The notes beneath the pieces are model-generated. The model saw only the letters and a program-made list of their open reading frames with translations. It did not search any database and was not told the origin of the DNA. From Deinococcus multiflagellatus (GTDB lineage Bacteria; Deinococcota; Deinococci; Deinococcales; Deinococcaceae): 44,552 nt of DNA. The position numbers and the translations under genes were made by a program. Below, piece after piece: positions 18,629-29,500 of the stretch (the stretch's first letter is position 1; each line of letters starts with the position of its first letter). The stretch lies in assembly GCF_020166415.1 (NCBI RefSeq), contig NZ_JAIQXV010000028.1, forward strand, positions 1 through 44,552. The letters are read 5' to 3'.

Positions 18629-20425
18629 TCAGAACCAGTTGGGCGACATGTCTAGGGCAGTGGGGTCTGCAGCGTTTAGAAGATCGATGTGCACGCGCAG
18701 GGCCGGCAGTTCATGGAGTGCAAAGAAACGGGCGGCCTGCAGCTTGCCCCGGTAAAAGTCGGCCTCTTCACCCGTCGCCCCGGCCAGGGCGCGCGCCGCT
18801 GCCGCGCCCTGCCGCAGCCACATCCAGCCCACCACGGCGCCGCCCAACAGTTGCAGGGCGCTGTGGCCTCCGGCCAGCGTGCGTTCTGGGCCCAGTTCAG
18901 CGGCGCGGCGCAGCAGGCCCTGCAGGGCTTCCCCCCCAGCGGCCAGGACCCCGCGCACGCCGCTGCGGATCTCGTCCAGGCCCTCCAGGCTTTCACTGGC
19001 CGCCAGATCGGCGGTCAGACGCGCCTGGAACACGGCGAACCCCCGCCCACCTGCCTGCGTGAGCTTGCGCCCCAGCAGGTCTGCCCCCTGGATGCCCTCG
19101 GTGCCTTCGTGGATGGGGTTCAGGCGGTTGTCGCGGTAGTACATTTCGACGGGAAAGTCGCGGGTGTAGCCGGCCCCGCCCATCACCTGAATGGCTTCAC
19201 TCAGGGCGTCCTGCACGTGGCGGCTGGGCCAGCTTTTCACGATGGGGGTCAGCAGGTCCAGCAGGAGGGCGGTGTCTGAACGCCCCGCCTCTGGGCCGGT
19301 GTGCAGGTCATCCACCAGGGCGCAGGCGTAAAGCGCCAGGGCCAGCCCGCCTTCCACAACCGCTTTCTGGCGCAGCAGCATGCGGCGCACGTCGGCGTGT
19401 TCAATGATGGGCACAGGCGGCGAGAGGGGATCACGCTGGCCGGGGCGGCGGCCCTGGCGGCGTTCGCGGGCGTAGGCGAGGCTGTGCAGGTAGCCCGCCG
19501 TGCCGAGCATCACGGCGCCCAGCCCCACGCCAATGCGCGCCTCGTTCATCATGTGAAACATCTGCGCCAGCCCCTGCCCCGGCTGCCCCACCAGCTCACC
19601 CACCGTTTCCCCGCCCTCGCCAAAATTCAGCAGGGTGTTCACGGTCCCGCGGTAGCCCATCTTGTGGTTCAGGCCCGCCAGCACCACATGGTTGCTGTCG
19701 CCTGGGGACCCGTCGGGGTTCAGGCGGTAGCGCGGCACCAGAAACAGGCTGATGCCGCGCACGCCCGCCTCGCCCCCAGCCACACGGGCCAGCACCAGAT
19801 GCACGATGTTCTCGGTGAGTTCGTGCTCGCCGCCGGAAATCCACATCTTGGTGCCGTGGATGGCGTAGGTGCCGTCGCCCCGGGGGGTGGCGGTGGTGGC
19901 GATATCGGCCAGCCCGGAGCCCGCCTGCGGCTCGGACAGGGCCATGGTGCCAAACCAGCGCCCCTCCAGCAGCGGCTGAAGGTACCGGCGCTGCTGCTCC
20001 GGCGAGGCGAACTGCCGCTGCAGGTTGGCGTTGCCGATGGTCAGGAAGGGGTAGCCGCTCCAGGCGAGGTTGGCGGCCTGGAAGTGGGCCATGGCCGCCT
20101 GCGTGACCACCCAGGGCAGGGCCAGCCCGCCGAACTCTTCGTCGTGGTGGGCGCTGAAAAAGCCCGCCTCGCGAAACGCCTGCATGGCGCGCGCCGCGGC
20201 CGCGGGCAGCACCACCCGGCCCTCACGCACCACGGGCTCGTGTTCGTCGGCCTCGCGGGCATGGGGGGCAAAAAAACGTTCGGCCACCTCGGCGGCCAGG
20301 GCCAGCACCGCCTCATAATCGGCGCGGGTCTGGCTGGCAAAGCGGGGGCGGGCGGGCAGGGCGGCGGTGTCGAGCACCTCGAACAACTGAAACTGCAGGT
20401 CGCGGCGGTTGAGCACGGGGGGCAT
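18629..20425 (-). CDS. acyl-CoA dehydrogenase, long (about 600-residue) class
   Basis: The 598-residue protein is an FAD-dependent acyl-CoA dehydrogenase of the long class that includes DmdC-like enzymes. FAD-binding signatures are visible (GTMALSEPQAGSGLADI and GTKMWISGGEHELTENI). The C-terminal helical domain has MGGAGYTRDFPVEMYYRD and the catalytic region NPIHEGTEGIQG, with Glu as probable base. An extra C-terminal helical bundle (about 470-598) is typical of this class. It should introduce a double bond in an acyl-CoA; the substrate cannot be read from the sequence. ATG 20425 has AAAGGAG seven bases upstream. A quinone oxidoreductase gene is divergent across about 90 bases. Confidence 0.9.
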   Translation of the reverse strand: MPPVLNRRDLQFQLFEVLDTAALPARPRFASQTRADYEAVLALAAEVAERFFAPHAREADEHEPVVREGRVVLPAAAARAMQAFREAGFFSAHHDEEFGGLALPWVVTQAAMAHFQAANLAWSGYPFLTIGNANLQRQFASPEQQRRYLQPLLEGRWFGTMALSEPQAGSGLADIATTATPRGDGTYAIHGTKMWISGGEHELTENIVHLVLARVAGGEAGVRGISLFLVPRYRLNPDGSPGDSNHVVLAGLNHKMGYRGTVNTLLNFGEGGETVGELVGQPGQGLAQMFHMMNEARIGVGLGAVMLGTAGYLHSLAYARERRQGRRPGQRDPLSPPVPIIEHADVRRMLLRQKAVVEGGLALALYACALVDDLHTGPEAGRSDTALLLDLLTPIVKSWPSRHVQDALSEAIQVMGGAGYTRDFPVEMYYRDNRLNPIHEGTEGIQGADLLGRKLTQAGGRGFAVFQARLTADLAASESLEGLDEIRSGVRGVLAAGGEALQGLLRRAAELGPERTLAGGHSALQLLGGAVVGWMWLRQGAAAARALAGATGEEADFYRGKLQAARFFALHELPALRVHIDLLNAADPTALDMSPNWF

Positions 20426-20515
20426 GACAAGTCTCCTTTGGGGGCAGCGGTGATGTCCGTCAACGTGCATTATGAACGCCTGCGTTAAGATAAAACCCAC
20501 CCCGGAGGTATGCCC

Positions 20516-21486
20516 ATGCGCGCCCTAATCTGCACCGCCTTTGCCCCGCCTGAAGCCCTGACCGTCCACGAGCGCCCCGATCCCCGGCCTGGCCCCGGCG
20601 AGGTGACGCTGGCGGTGCGCGCCGCCGGCGTGAATTACCCCGACGCCCTGATGGTGCAGGGGCTCTACCAGGTGCGCCCACCGCTGCCCTTTACGCCCGG
20701 CGCCGAAGCGGCGGGCGAGGTGCTGGCTGTGGGCGAGGGCGTGCGGGGCCTGCACCCCGGTCAGCGCGTGGCGGCATTTACCGGCCTGGGCGCTTTTGCC
20801 ACCCACCTGAATGCCCCGGCCGCCGCTGTCTTCCCCCTGCCCGAGGCCCTGCCCTTTGAGATAGCCGCCGCCCTGCCGCTGGCCTACGGCACCGCGATGC
20901 ACGCGCTGGTGGACCGCGCCGCACTCAGGGCCGGCGAGACGCTGCTGGTGCTGGGCGCGGCGGGTGGCGTGGGGCTGGCCGCCGTGATGATTGGCAAGGC
21001 GCTGGGCGCGCGGGTGATTGCGGCGGCGAGCAGCGAGGCGCGCCTGGCCATCGCCCGGGCCCACGGCGCCGACGAGACGGTCAACACCCAGACGGCCGAT
21101 GTAAAAGAGGCCCTCAAGCACCTGTGCGGCGCCGCAGGGGTGGATGTGGTGCTGGACCCTGTGGGTGGCCCGGGGGCCGAAACAGCGTTCCGGGCCCTGG
21201 GCTGGGGCGGGCGGTATCTGGTGGTGGGCTTTGCAGGCGGCGAGATTCCGCGCCTGCCCCTGAACCTGCCGCTGCTCAAGGGCGCCAGCGTGGTGGGGGT
21301 GTTCTGGGGCGAGTACGCCCGGCGTGACCCAGCCGGGAACGCCGCCCATCTGGCGCGGCTGCTGGCCTGGATTGAAAGCGGCGCTGTGCGCCCGCTGATC
21401 AGCGCCCGCTACGCGCTGGACGCTGGCCCGCAGGCCCTGCGCGACTTGCTGGAGCGGCGGGTGACGGGCAAAGTGGTGATCGTGCC

Positions 21487-21490
<4 letters not shown>
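20516..21490 (+). CDS. zinc-independent quinone oxidoreductase, MDR family
   Basis: The 324-residue protein is a medium-chain dehydrogenase/reductase. It has the GroES-like N-terminal half (AAGVNYPDALMVQGLYQVRP, then PGAEAAGEVLAVGEGV) and the NADPH-binding fold with LVLGAAGGVGLAAV. The catalytic zinc cysteines are missing, as in NADPH:quinone reductase-like enzymes. ATG 20516 is preferred to ATG 20510 because GGAGG (20504-20508) lies seven bases before the former and one base before the latter. The MerR regulator gene overlaps its end by four bases (GTGA), so it is likely co-translated. The gene pair with the divergent acyl-CoA dehydrogenase suggests fatty acid or aromatic acyl metabolism, but that is a guess. 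Confidence 0.9.
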
Positions 21491-21930
<440 letters not shown>

Positions 21931-21933
21931 TCA

Positions 21934-22060
21934 GGCTTCCGGTTCATCCGTTGTGGAACAACGGGTTCACCCGACCGGAGGGAGAAGAAAAAGCGGCAAC
22001 GGAGAGGAGTGGAAGCAGCGCAGCGGAGGGGCTGGAACGGATCATCCGGAAGCCGTATGA
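21934..22060 (+). repeat. dispersed ~130-bp repeat, copy 2
   Basis: This is the clearest copy. Its left end GGCTTCCGGTTCATCCGTT and the reverse complement of its right end, GGCTTCCGGATGATCCGTT, agree at 17 of 19 positions, so the element has terminal inverted repeats. It starts three bases after the MerR stop codon. Confidence 0.8.
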
Positions 22061-22460
22061 CCAATGGTGCGGACGGTGTTCAAGCGTGGCGAGTGACTTA
22101 TGAAAGAAACGTCGTCTGGGCTGCTCGCCTCGCTTCCCCCTCTGCTACGCCGCTCTACGAGTCCCCCACGAGGGGGCAGGGGAAAAACAGCATGTTGGTT
22201 AGACTGTCCTCTATGGGCTGCTGAACCTGTCCGTACCATTGAGCAGAGCGAACACGAGAGAAGAGGGCCCCTGGCACTGGAAAGGCACCCCTGTGCCCTT
22301 TCCAAGAGGCTCTGCAAGCCCCGTATGGGCTACCCGCCGCGCCCTGCGCCCCTTCAGCGCTGGGAAGCTGGGGTTGACCAAAAAGGCCATCTGCTGTTCC
22401 AAGGACGCGGCGCAGTGGCCGGGGTCAAGACCAAGCCCCACACCCCCCATTTCACTTCCT

Positions 22461-22546
22461 GCACGCCTCTCCGTCCCCGTTTTGCCTTCCCCCTTCGGTC
22501 CGGTTCACCCGTCCTTCCATCACGGCTGAGCCGGAAGGCTGATCAC
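22461..22546 (-). repeat. dispersed ~130-bp repeat, partial copy
   Basis: Read on the minus strand it begins TGATCAGCCTTCCGGCTCAG and runs through CGGGTGAACCGGACCGAAGG to GACGGAGAGGCGTG, matching the left two thirds of copy 2. The right end with CCGTATGA is missing. It is a degenerate, truncated copy. Confidence 0.65.
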
Positions 22547-22584
22547 GTCCCTGGGTCTTGCGCGCCGTGGCCCGGTGGCGGCCT

Positions 22585-23949
22585 TCAGGCAGGCCCAGTT
22601 TCGACCTCAAGGTCGCCGCGGGCCACCACGCGGGCCAGGGCGGCGTGGTCGCGCTCGGCCTGATCGGCGTAAGCCACCGCGAACGCGGCGGTGGCCTCAT
22701 CGAAGTTCTCGCCGCCGCCCAGGTAAGCGCCCAGCGCCACCGCGTCTCCGGTGCGGGCGTGGGCACGCGCCAGGGCCCAGCCGCACAGTTCGGCGATTTC
22801 TTCCAGGGTGCGTGGCGTCACGGCGTGCAGCTCAAAGCGGCCCTTGAGGTCGCGCAGCTGCCGCACGTAGGCAAACCCCCCACCCGAACACCAGCCCAGA
22901 AACGGATCGGTGGCGGCCTGCATGAGCTGCTGGCCCCGCACGATGCGGTGCGCGGGGTTGTGGGCCACACTGGGTCCGGCGTGGGGCTCCAGCACGCTGG
23001 GCCGGGCCTCCTTGACCTGCAAAAACAGCACGTCGTCGCCGTCGGCGGCCAGCAGCAGCACCAGCACACGGCGCCCACAGCTGCCCACCCCGGTGACCTT
23101 CAGCGCCCAGTCGGCGAGGTGGTAGCGCGAGAGCAACATGCGGCGGTCCGGCGCCACGCTGTCGAGGTAACAGGCCTTGACCCCTTCCAGCATCGCCTCG
23201 GCCTGGGGGTCGGCCGCGTGCACCAGCAGCGGCGGATCATCGCGCAGGCGCCAGCCAGCTGGGGTCTGCACCGCCAGTTTTTTCAGGGTGTGCAGGTGGG
23301 TGCGGGTGCTGGCCTTGTCGAACATGGCCCGGCCGTGGGCGCGGGCGTCGGCGGCCATATCGGCCAGCGCCTCAGAGGCGTCAATGCGGTCGTACCACAC
23401 GTCAATATGGGGCTGCTGGGCGTAGGCACGCAGGTGCAGGCGGTAGGCGCGCGCCGCGCTGCGGGCGGCAAAACGGGCGTCGGCCTCACCGTGCCCGGCC
23501 TCGCGCCCGGCCAGCACCAGACTGGCGCACAGGCGCCGCGTGTCCCATTCCCAGGGGGCGCGCAGCGTTTCGTCAAAATCATTGAGATCGAACACCAGGT
23601 TGCGTTCGCCCGTGGCAAAGGCCCCGAAGTTGGCGCAGTGGGCGTCGCCACTGGCCTGCACCTGCGCGCCGGTGGTGGGCGTGGTGGCCAGATCGGCGGC
23701 CATCAGGGCGGCGCTGCCCCGGAAAAAGGCAAAGGGACTGGCGACCATGCGCCCGTAGCGCAGCGGCACGAGGTGGGGCAGGCACCCACTGGCCGCAGCC
23801 CGCAGGGTGTCCAGCACCGTGTCTGGGCGGTCCCCGGGCGCCGCAAAAGTGGCGTGGGCACGCCGGGGAAGCGCCGCGCGCAGCGCCCGGCCCTGCGCGC
23901 GGCGTTCCGCCCGGCTGGGCAGCGGCGTGGGCGAGAAGGGATCGTGCAT
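22585..23949 (-). CDS. DUF2252 family protein
   Basis: The 454-residue protein belongs to DUF2252, a family distantly related to aminoglycoside-phosphotransferase-like kinases. Typical blocks are visible: ASPFAFFRGSAALMAADL, then GDAHCANFGAF, then LVFDLNDFDETLRAPWEWD, and near the C-terminus LCGWALARAHARTGD. The GDxHxxNFG and DxNDFDE pairs are where a kinase-like fold would place catalytic and metal residues, but no activity is established. The ATG at 23949 begins the conserved part; there is no Shine-Dalgarno, and GATAAA lies five bases upstream, which fits a leaderless start. The divergent GNAT gene is 100 bases away. Confidence 0.88.
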   Translation of the reverse strand: MHDPFSPTPLPSRAERRAQGRALRAALPRRAHATFAAPGDRPDTVLDTLRAAASGCLPHLVPLRYGRMVASPFAFFRGSAALMAADLATTPTTGAQVQASGDAHCANFGAFATGERNLVFDLNDFDETLRAPWEWDTRRLCASLVLAGREAGHGEADARFAARSAARAYRLHLRAYAQQPHIDVWYDRIDASEALADMAADARAHGRAMFDKASTRTHLHTLKKLAVQTPAGWRLRDDPPLLVHAADPQAEAMLEGVKACYLDSVAPDRRMLLSRYHLADWALKVTGVGSCGRRVLVLLLAADGDDVLFLQVKEARPSVLEPHAGPSVAHNPAHRIVRGQQLMQAATDPFLGWCSGGGFAYVRQLRDLKGRFELHAVTPRTLEEIAELCGWALARAHARTGDAVALGAYLGGGENFDEATAAFAVAYADQAERDHAALARVVARGDLEVETGPA

Positions 23950-24049
23950 GGGCTTTATCGTGCCATGCCCGCGCGGCGACAGGGTAAAGAAACAGGACGT
24001 GGCGCGCGCCTTGCCGCGCCCGGCATCATGGGGGCCGCACGGAGGCGCC

Positions 24050-24367
24050 ATGACCCAGACCCAACCCGAAGTGATTCGCAATGACGAAGCCGCCCGCTAC
24101 GAACTGCGCCAGGGCCAGCAGGTGCTGGGCTACGCCGAGTTCCGCCCGGCGGGCGAAGACGCCGTGATGTTGCCGCACACGGTGGTCGATGAGGGCCACG
24201 AGGGGCAGGGCCTGGGCAGCCTGCTTGCGCGCGGCGCCCTGGACGACGTGCGGGCCCAGGGCAAACGGGTGGTGCCTATGTGTCCGTTTATCGCCGCCTA
24301 CATCCGCCGTCACCCGGAATACACCGATCTGGTGCACCCACAGCAGCGTGGTGTATTCGGGCTGTAG
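24050..24367 (+). CDS. small GNAT N-acetyltransferase (NATD1/YjdJ-like)
   Basis: The 105-residue protein is a minimal single-domain GNAT of the COG2388 type. It shows the acetyl-CoA binding loop (EGHEGQGLGSLLARGAL, with Q/G-x-x-G/x) and the family's C-terminal PMCPFIAAYIRRHPEY block, including the conserved Cys. The acceptor is unknown. GGAGG (24041-24045) lies four bases before ATG. It ends 83 bases before the convergent thioredoxin gene. Confidence 0.9.
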   Translation: MTQTQPEVIRNDEAARYELRQGQQVLGYAEFRPAGEDAVMLPHTVVDEGHEGQGLGSLLARGALDDVRAQGKRVVPMCPFIAAYIRRHPEYTDLVHPQQRGVFGL

Positions 24368-24450
24368 CGCGGCCCAGGGAGTGGGCGCCAGGGGGGCCCT
24401 TGACTCGCCCTCGTCCCCACCGGGGGCCATCAGGTCAGCGACCGCCGTGC

Positions 24451-24864
24451 TCAGGCCTGATCCAGCCAGTTCAGCAGGGCCGCCTTGGGCTGGGCCCCCA
24501 CCAAGCGGCCAGCCAGGCGGCCCTGGCGGTACAGCAGCAGCGTGGGAATGCCCTGCACGCCCAGCGCCGAGGCGTGGCGGCCATGCTCGTCCACATTCAC
24601 CTTGACCACCCGCACCCGCCCGGCCCGTTCACGGGCAAGCTCTTCCAGCACCGGGCCCAGGACCCGGCAGGGCCCACACCACGGCGCCCAGAAGTCCACG
24701 ATCACGGGCACGGCGGCCTGAATGTCGGTGTCCAGCGAGTCGTCGGTGCCCTCATGCAGCCAGGGCAGGGCCGCGCCGCACCGGGCGCAGACCGGCACCT
24801 GGCCCGTGGGCACCTGGGCGGCGCGGTTGCGCGCGCCGCACTGGGAACAGGTCAGGGGCGTCAT
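24451..24864 (-). CDS. trxC: thioredoxin 2 with N-terminal zinc ribbon
   Basis: The 137-residue protein has the TrxC layout. An N-terminal zinc-binding ribbon with two CxxC pairs (C6-SQ-C9 and C26-AR-C29) is followed by a thioredoxin fold with the active site FWAPWCGPCR and the cis-proline segment GIPTLLLY. It should reduce cytoplasmic disulfides and, as in other bacteria, support survival of oxidative stress. There is no Shine-Dalgarno before the ATG; CAGACT lies six bases upstream and could be a -10 box of a leaderless transcript. The flanking genes are not related in function. Confidence 0.92.
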   Translation of the reverse strand: MTPLTCSQCGARNRAAQVPTGQVPVCARCGAALPWLHEGTDDSLDTDIQAAVPVIVDFWAPWCGPCRVLGPVLEELARERAGRVRVVKVNVDEHGRHASALGVQGIPTLLLYRQGRLAGRLVGAQPKAALLNWLDQA

Positions 24865-25166
24865 GGGGGCCAGTCTGCCAGCCCAGGGGGCTTCACGCCC
24901 TTGCCGCTTTCTTGACCTGCGGCTGGGCCTGCCGGGACAAAGGGGGCTGACAAGGGTTCGGGTTCATCGGTTCTTCCAGCACGGATGAACCCAGCCAGGG
25001 GGCGAGGGAGGACGGTGATGAAGCGGCGCGCAGGGGCGGTGACGGATGATCCGGACACCGTATGAGGAGCGCCCCAGGCTTCTGGCGTGTTTGTCCGGCT
25101 CCCCGGTCTGTGGACAGCGCCCGTCACCCTGCGCGGCGCGGGCCCTGACGTCCAGCCAACACCTGC
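24865..25166. other. intergenic gap with a repeat copy
   Basis: The 302-base gap between thioredoxin 2 and the DUF808 gene is mostly occupied by the repeat copy at 24954-25065. Nothing coding is visible. Confidence 0.5.
24954..25065 (+). repeat. dispersed ~130-bp repeat, copy 3
   Basis: It begins GGTTCGGGTTCATCGGTT, contains GGATGAACCCAGCCAGG, and ends GACGGATGATCCGGACACCG then TATGA. It lacks about 15 bases of the middle of copy 2 and is more diverged. Confidence 0.65.
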
Positions 25167-26111
25167 TTAGTGGGCCGCTTTGCCCTTGCCAGGGCGCAGG
25201 TGCAGCGCCGCCACGATCAGGCTGCCAATCACCAGCCCGACGACGGCAGAGCCGATGGTTTCCACCAGCCACTCCACGAAGCCTTCGGCAAACGGCGCCG
25301 CGTGCCCGGCGGCCACGGCCAGATCATGGATAAAGTGTTCGGGGCCGCCCAGGCCAAACTTTTCCAGGCCGTCCACCACGATGTGGCCGCCCACCCACAG
25401 CATCGCCGCTGTGCCGATCACGGACAGCGCCCCCAGCACGGCCGGCATGCCGCGCACCAGCGCCCGGCCCAGGGCCTGCGCGCCGCCCGAAGGCCGCTCG
25501 GCCAGCCGCAGCCCGAAGTCGTCCATCTTGACGATCAGGCCCACCACGCCGTAGACCAGCGCCGTAATCACCAGCGCCACCACCAGCAGAATAAGGGCGC
25601 GCGACCACAGCGGCTCGGTGGCCACCTCGGCCAGCGCAATGGCCATGATCTCTGCCGACAGAATGAAGTCGGTGCGGATGGCCCCGGCCACCATCTGCTT
25701 TTCATGGGCCTCGCTGCTCAGCTTGGCTTCGGATTCGGCGGCGCTGTCGTGGTGACCGCCGAAGGCCTCCATCACCTTCTCGGCCCCCTCAAAGCACAGG
25801 TAGGCGCCGCCCAGCATCAGGATCGGGGTGATGGCCTGGGGCAGAACCTCGCTGAGCAGCAGCGCCACCGGCAGAATCAACAGCACCTTGTTGCGCAGCG
25901 AGCCGCGCGCAATGCGCCAGATGATCGGCAGTTCGCGTTCAGGCCGGAAGCCGGTGACGTAGCGCGGGGTCACGGCGGTGTCGTCCACCACCACGCCCAC
26001 GGCTTTGACCCCCGCCTTGGCCGCCGCCGCGCCAATATCGTCAATGGACGCGGCGGCCAACCGGGCAATGGCCGCCACGTCGTCCAGCAGGGCCACCAGC
26101 CCGCCGCTCAT
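25167..26111 (-). CDS. DUF808 family membrane protein
   Basis: The 314-residue protein matches the DUF808 (YedI-like) family from its first residues: MSGGLVALLDDVAAIARLAA, then AVTPRYVTGFRPERELPIIW. It has about six hydrophobic segments (near 75-105, 145-160, 168-195, 225-250, 285-305), so it is an inner-membrane protein. A soluble, acidic and His-containing loop (GGHHDSAAESEAK) lies near 118-130. No transport or catalytic role is established for the family. GAGG lies eight bases before the ATG. It stands alone between two intergenic gaps. Confidence 0.9.
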   Translation of the reverse strand: MSGGLVALLDDVAAIARLAAASIDDIGAAAAKAGVKAVGVVVDDTAVTPRYVTGFRPERELPIIWRIARGSLRNKVLLILPVALLLSEVLPQAITPILMLGGAYLCFEGAEKVMEAFGGHHDSAAESEAKLSSEAHEKQMVAGAIRTDFILSAEIMAIALAEVATEPLWSRALILLVVALVITALVYGVVGLIVKMDDFGLRLAERPSGGAQALGRALVRGMPAVLGALSVIGTAAMLWVGGHIVVDGLEKFGLGGPEHFIHDLAVAAGHAAPFAEGFVEWLVETIGSAVVGLVIGSLIVAALHLRPGKGKAAH

Positions 26112-26357
26112 TGCGGGCCTCGGCCGGGGTGCGGGTGCAGAACAGGAGCAGAAAGACCAGACATCCTGATCAGCCTAAAGCAGCGCTTGCCTTTGCGCGA
26201 CCAGAAGACGTTGAGGGCCGGCTCACCCGGGCCGCTCGCTGCTGGCCCGGATGACACCAGTGGGCGCAGCCCGGTGCAGGAGAGGCGGGGTCAGGCCGTT
26301 GCCCCTCGGGCGACGCCTGTGCAGGCGAGCGCCGCACAGGCTCCATGCCCGGTGGAG

Positions 26358-26402
26358 CGTCCTGGGTTGGGGACGCGCTTCGCCCGGTTGAGCTCAAGAG
26401 CA
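26358..26402. repeat. 45-base repeat, copy 2
   Basis: The segment starting CGTCCTGGGTTGGGGACGCG and ending GAGCTCAAGAGCA is 37 of 45 identical to 16085-16129. No function is apparent. Confidence 0.6.
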
Positions 26403-26513
26403 GCAGCGAGCGATTTCAGTTCATCCGGGCGAAAGCGTGCTGTGTGTTTCTGGGTGGAGGGCCCCTGGGGTCCGCCACGGCCACGTGCCCTCGTCGCAAG
26501 CGCAGCTGTGCCC

Positions 26514-26519
26514 TAGAAT
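26514..26519 (+). promoter_or_regulatory. -10 box for the histidine kinase gene
   Basis: TAGAAT lies 44 bases before the ATG at 26564. No matching -35 is seen at 16-18 bases upstream, as often in Deinococcus TANNNT promoters. Confidence 0.45.
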
Positions 26520-26563
26520 GACGCTCTGTTGCCTCACGCTGCCCCTCTCCCCCAGGTTCTGGA

Positions 26564-29500
26564 ATGACGGCCGCCCCCGACATGCTGCCCGCGCTGGGCG
26601 CGCTGCTGGCGGCCAGCGACGACGCCCTGTTTGTGCTGGATGAACAGGGGCGCTTTGTGTACGCCAATGACGCGGCGGGGGCCCTGGTGGGCCGCCCAGC
26701 GGCCGAACTGCTGGGGCTGTCGCTGGAGGCCGATTTTGCCCACGCCTTCAGCCCGCGCTGGCTGAGCGAAAGCCGCCGCGCCCGCGCCGAGGGCCGCCGC
26801 GTGGACTATGACGCCTTTAACCCCTCGCTGGGGGGCTGGGTGCGGGTGCAGGTCGCGCCCCACGGCGGGCACCTCGCCGTGCAGCTGCGCGACGTGAGTG
26901 CGGCGCGGCGCTCGGCGGCGCTGCAGGAGATCACGGCGGCGCTGGACCACGCGGGCACGGTGGACGAGGTGGTGGACGTGGTGCTGCGCGGCACGCGGGC
27001 GGCGGCGGGCGCGGCCATGGCGGCCCTGGTGCAGCCCACCCGCGACGGCCACCTGGCACTGCGCGGCGAGGTGGGGTATCCCCCCGAATTGCGGGAGCGC
27101 TTTGCCCGTTTTCCACTGAGCCTGGACATTCCCCCCTGCGAGGTGGTCCGCACCGGGCAGCCCACCTACGTGTCGGGCGAGGCCTTTGACCGGCGCTTTC
27201 CCGGCTCGGTGGGGGTGCGCGCCGCGCAGACGCGCAGCCTCGCCGCGCTGCCGCTGCAGGTGGGGGGCAGCCTGTGGGGCGTGCTGGCCCTGAGCTTTAC
27301 CGAGGAGCGCGCCTTTGGCCCGCAGGAGCGCGCCTTTTTGCAGGCGCTGGTGCAGCAGTGCGTGCAGGCCCTGGGGCGCCTGGAAGCCCAGGGCCGCCTG
27401 CAAGAACAGGCCGAAACCCTGCGGCGCCTGAACCGCGTTGGGCAGACGGTGGCCGCCGAACTGGACCTGGGGCGCATGGTGCAGGCCGTCACCGACGCCG
27501 GGGTGGAACTCAGCGGCGCGCAGTTCGGGGCCTTTTTTTACAACGTCATGAACGAGCAGCAGGAAAGCTACATGCTGTACACGCTGTCGGGCGTGCCACG
27601 CGAAGCTTTTTCCTCGTTTCCCATGCCGCGCAACACGCACATTTTTGCACCCACCTTCAACGCCCAGGGGGTCGTCCGCTCAGACGACATCACCAAGGAT
27701 CCCCGGTACGGTCACAACCACCCACACCGCGGCATGCCGGCCGGGCACCTGCCCGTGCGCAGTTACCTTGCGGTGCCGGTGGTGTCACGTTCCGGCGAGG
27801 TCATGGGCGGGCTGTTTTTCGGCCACGAGGCGCCTGGGGTCTTTACGGCGCGCGCCGAGGAACTCGTGCTGGCCCTGGCGGCCCAGGCCGCCGTGGGCAT
27901 GGACAATGCCCGGCTTTACCAGCAACTGCAAGACAGCCACCGGCTGCTGGAACACCGCGTGGAAGCCCGCACCCACGAACTTGAAGCCCAGGCCGCGGCC
28001 CTCGAAGCCTTTGTGCGCTTTACCGAAGCCGCCGGAATCAGCACCGATGTTTACACGCTGGCGCGCGAAGCCATGACGGTGTTCCGGGGCTTTTTTGCCG
28101 AGTGCAGCGCCGCCTACTACGAACTGGACGGCGAGATGTGGCGCGCGAAGGTGTGGACCGAGGACATTGAGCCGGCGGTGGTGGCCAGCATCACGGCGGG
28201 CGTGCCCGCAGACGCCCCGGCCTTTGCGGGCGCCGTGGCGTCGCGCGCCCCGGTGTTTGTGGACGGCTGGGACCCGGCGCGCGAGCAGGTGGCCGCCACC
28301 GAGGCCTACGGCACCGTGGCCCTGTATCCCATGGTGGTGGGCGACGAGGTGGCCGGGCTGCTGGCGGTGGGGCTCAAGGGCACCCAGCGGTGGTCGGGGC
28401 ACGGGCAGGCGGTGGTGCGCTCCACAGGGCGCAGCCTCAACCTGTCCCTGGAACGCGCGGCTGTTTCGCTGCAGCTGCAAAAGCAGCGCGACGCCCTGCA
28501 GGCCCGCACCCAGGCCCTGGAAGCCTTTGAGGGCCTGACGCGCAACCTGACCCTGGAGGCCGACCCCTACACCCTGATCACGCGCGCCCAGGCCATCATG
28601 CTGTCCCTGTTGCCCGAGGGCTACTCGATCTACTGGGAGCGCGAGGGGGACATGTGGCAGGCCAAGACCCAGCTGGGCGACCTGCGCAACGCCGAATTGC
28701 AGCGGCAGGTGGACGCCGGGCTGCCCTACAGCGTCACGCGGACGGTGCGCATTCCCTTTGAGAGCGGTGAGCCGCTGTTTCAGGACGAGTACGACCGCCG
28801 CAACGACAACCTGGGCAGCACGGTGGGGCACATCAGTGCCACCGCCTCGCTGCCGGTCAAGGCGGGGGGCAGGGTGCACGGCGTGATCGTCGTGGGGCTG
28901 TTTGGCGCCCGGCACTGGACCAGCACCGACCGCGCGGTGCTCGCCACCGTGATGCGCAGCGTGGGCCTGACGCTGGAAGGGGCCGAGAACACCCGGGTGC
29001 TGCAGGAGCGGACCCGTGAACTGGAACGCTCCAACGCCGACCTGGAACGCTTTGCCTACGTGGCGTCGCACGACCTGCAAGAGCCACTGCGCACCATCGC
29101 CAGCTTTGCGGAGCTGATCGAGCGCCGCTACGGCCAACACCTGGATGACCGGGGGCGGCAGTACCTGACCTTCGTGACGCGCGGGGCCGAGCGCATGAAG
29201 GTGCTGATTGATGACCTGCTGGTGTTCTCGCGCCTGAACGTGGTGCGCGAAGACCCCACGCCGCTGGACCTCGCCGCGCCGCTGCAAGACGCCCTGGACA
29301 GCCTGCACGGCGCCATTGAGCACAGCGGCGCGCAGGTGAGCTGGGGCGCGCTGCCGCAGGTGCTGGGGGTGCGCTCCGAGCTGGCGCAACTGTTTCAGAA
29401 CCTGCTGGGCAACGCGATCAAGTTCCGGCGCCCGGACGCCGCGCCGCGCATTGAGATTCAGGTGCAGCCGGCCGAGGGGCAGTGGCAGATTCAGGTGCGC

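Larger units (their letters stand above)
21931..22584. other. gene-free stretch with repeats and hairpins
   Basis: This 654-base convergent gap holds a full repeat copy (21934-22060) and a partial inverted copy (22461-22546). Between them are a small CCCCC/GGGGG hairpin (22163-22176) and a longer one (22279-22288 with 22293-22303, one bulged base). I found no frame with a ribosome-binding site or a protein motif. Confidence 0.6.
26112..26563. other. gap with short repeat and kinase promoter
   Basis: This 452-base divergent gap holds the second 45-base repeat copy (26358-26402) and a TAGAAT -10 box for the histidine kinase gene. The rest is GC-rich with no convincing gene. Confidence 0.5.
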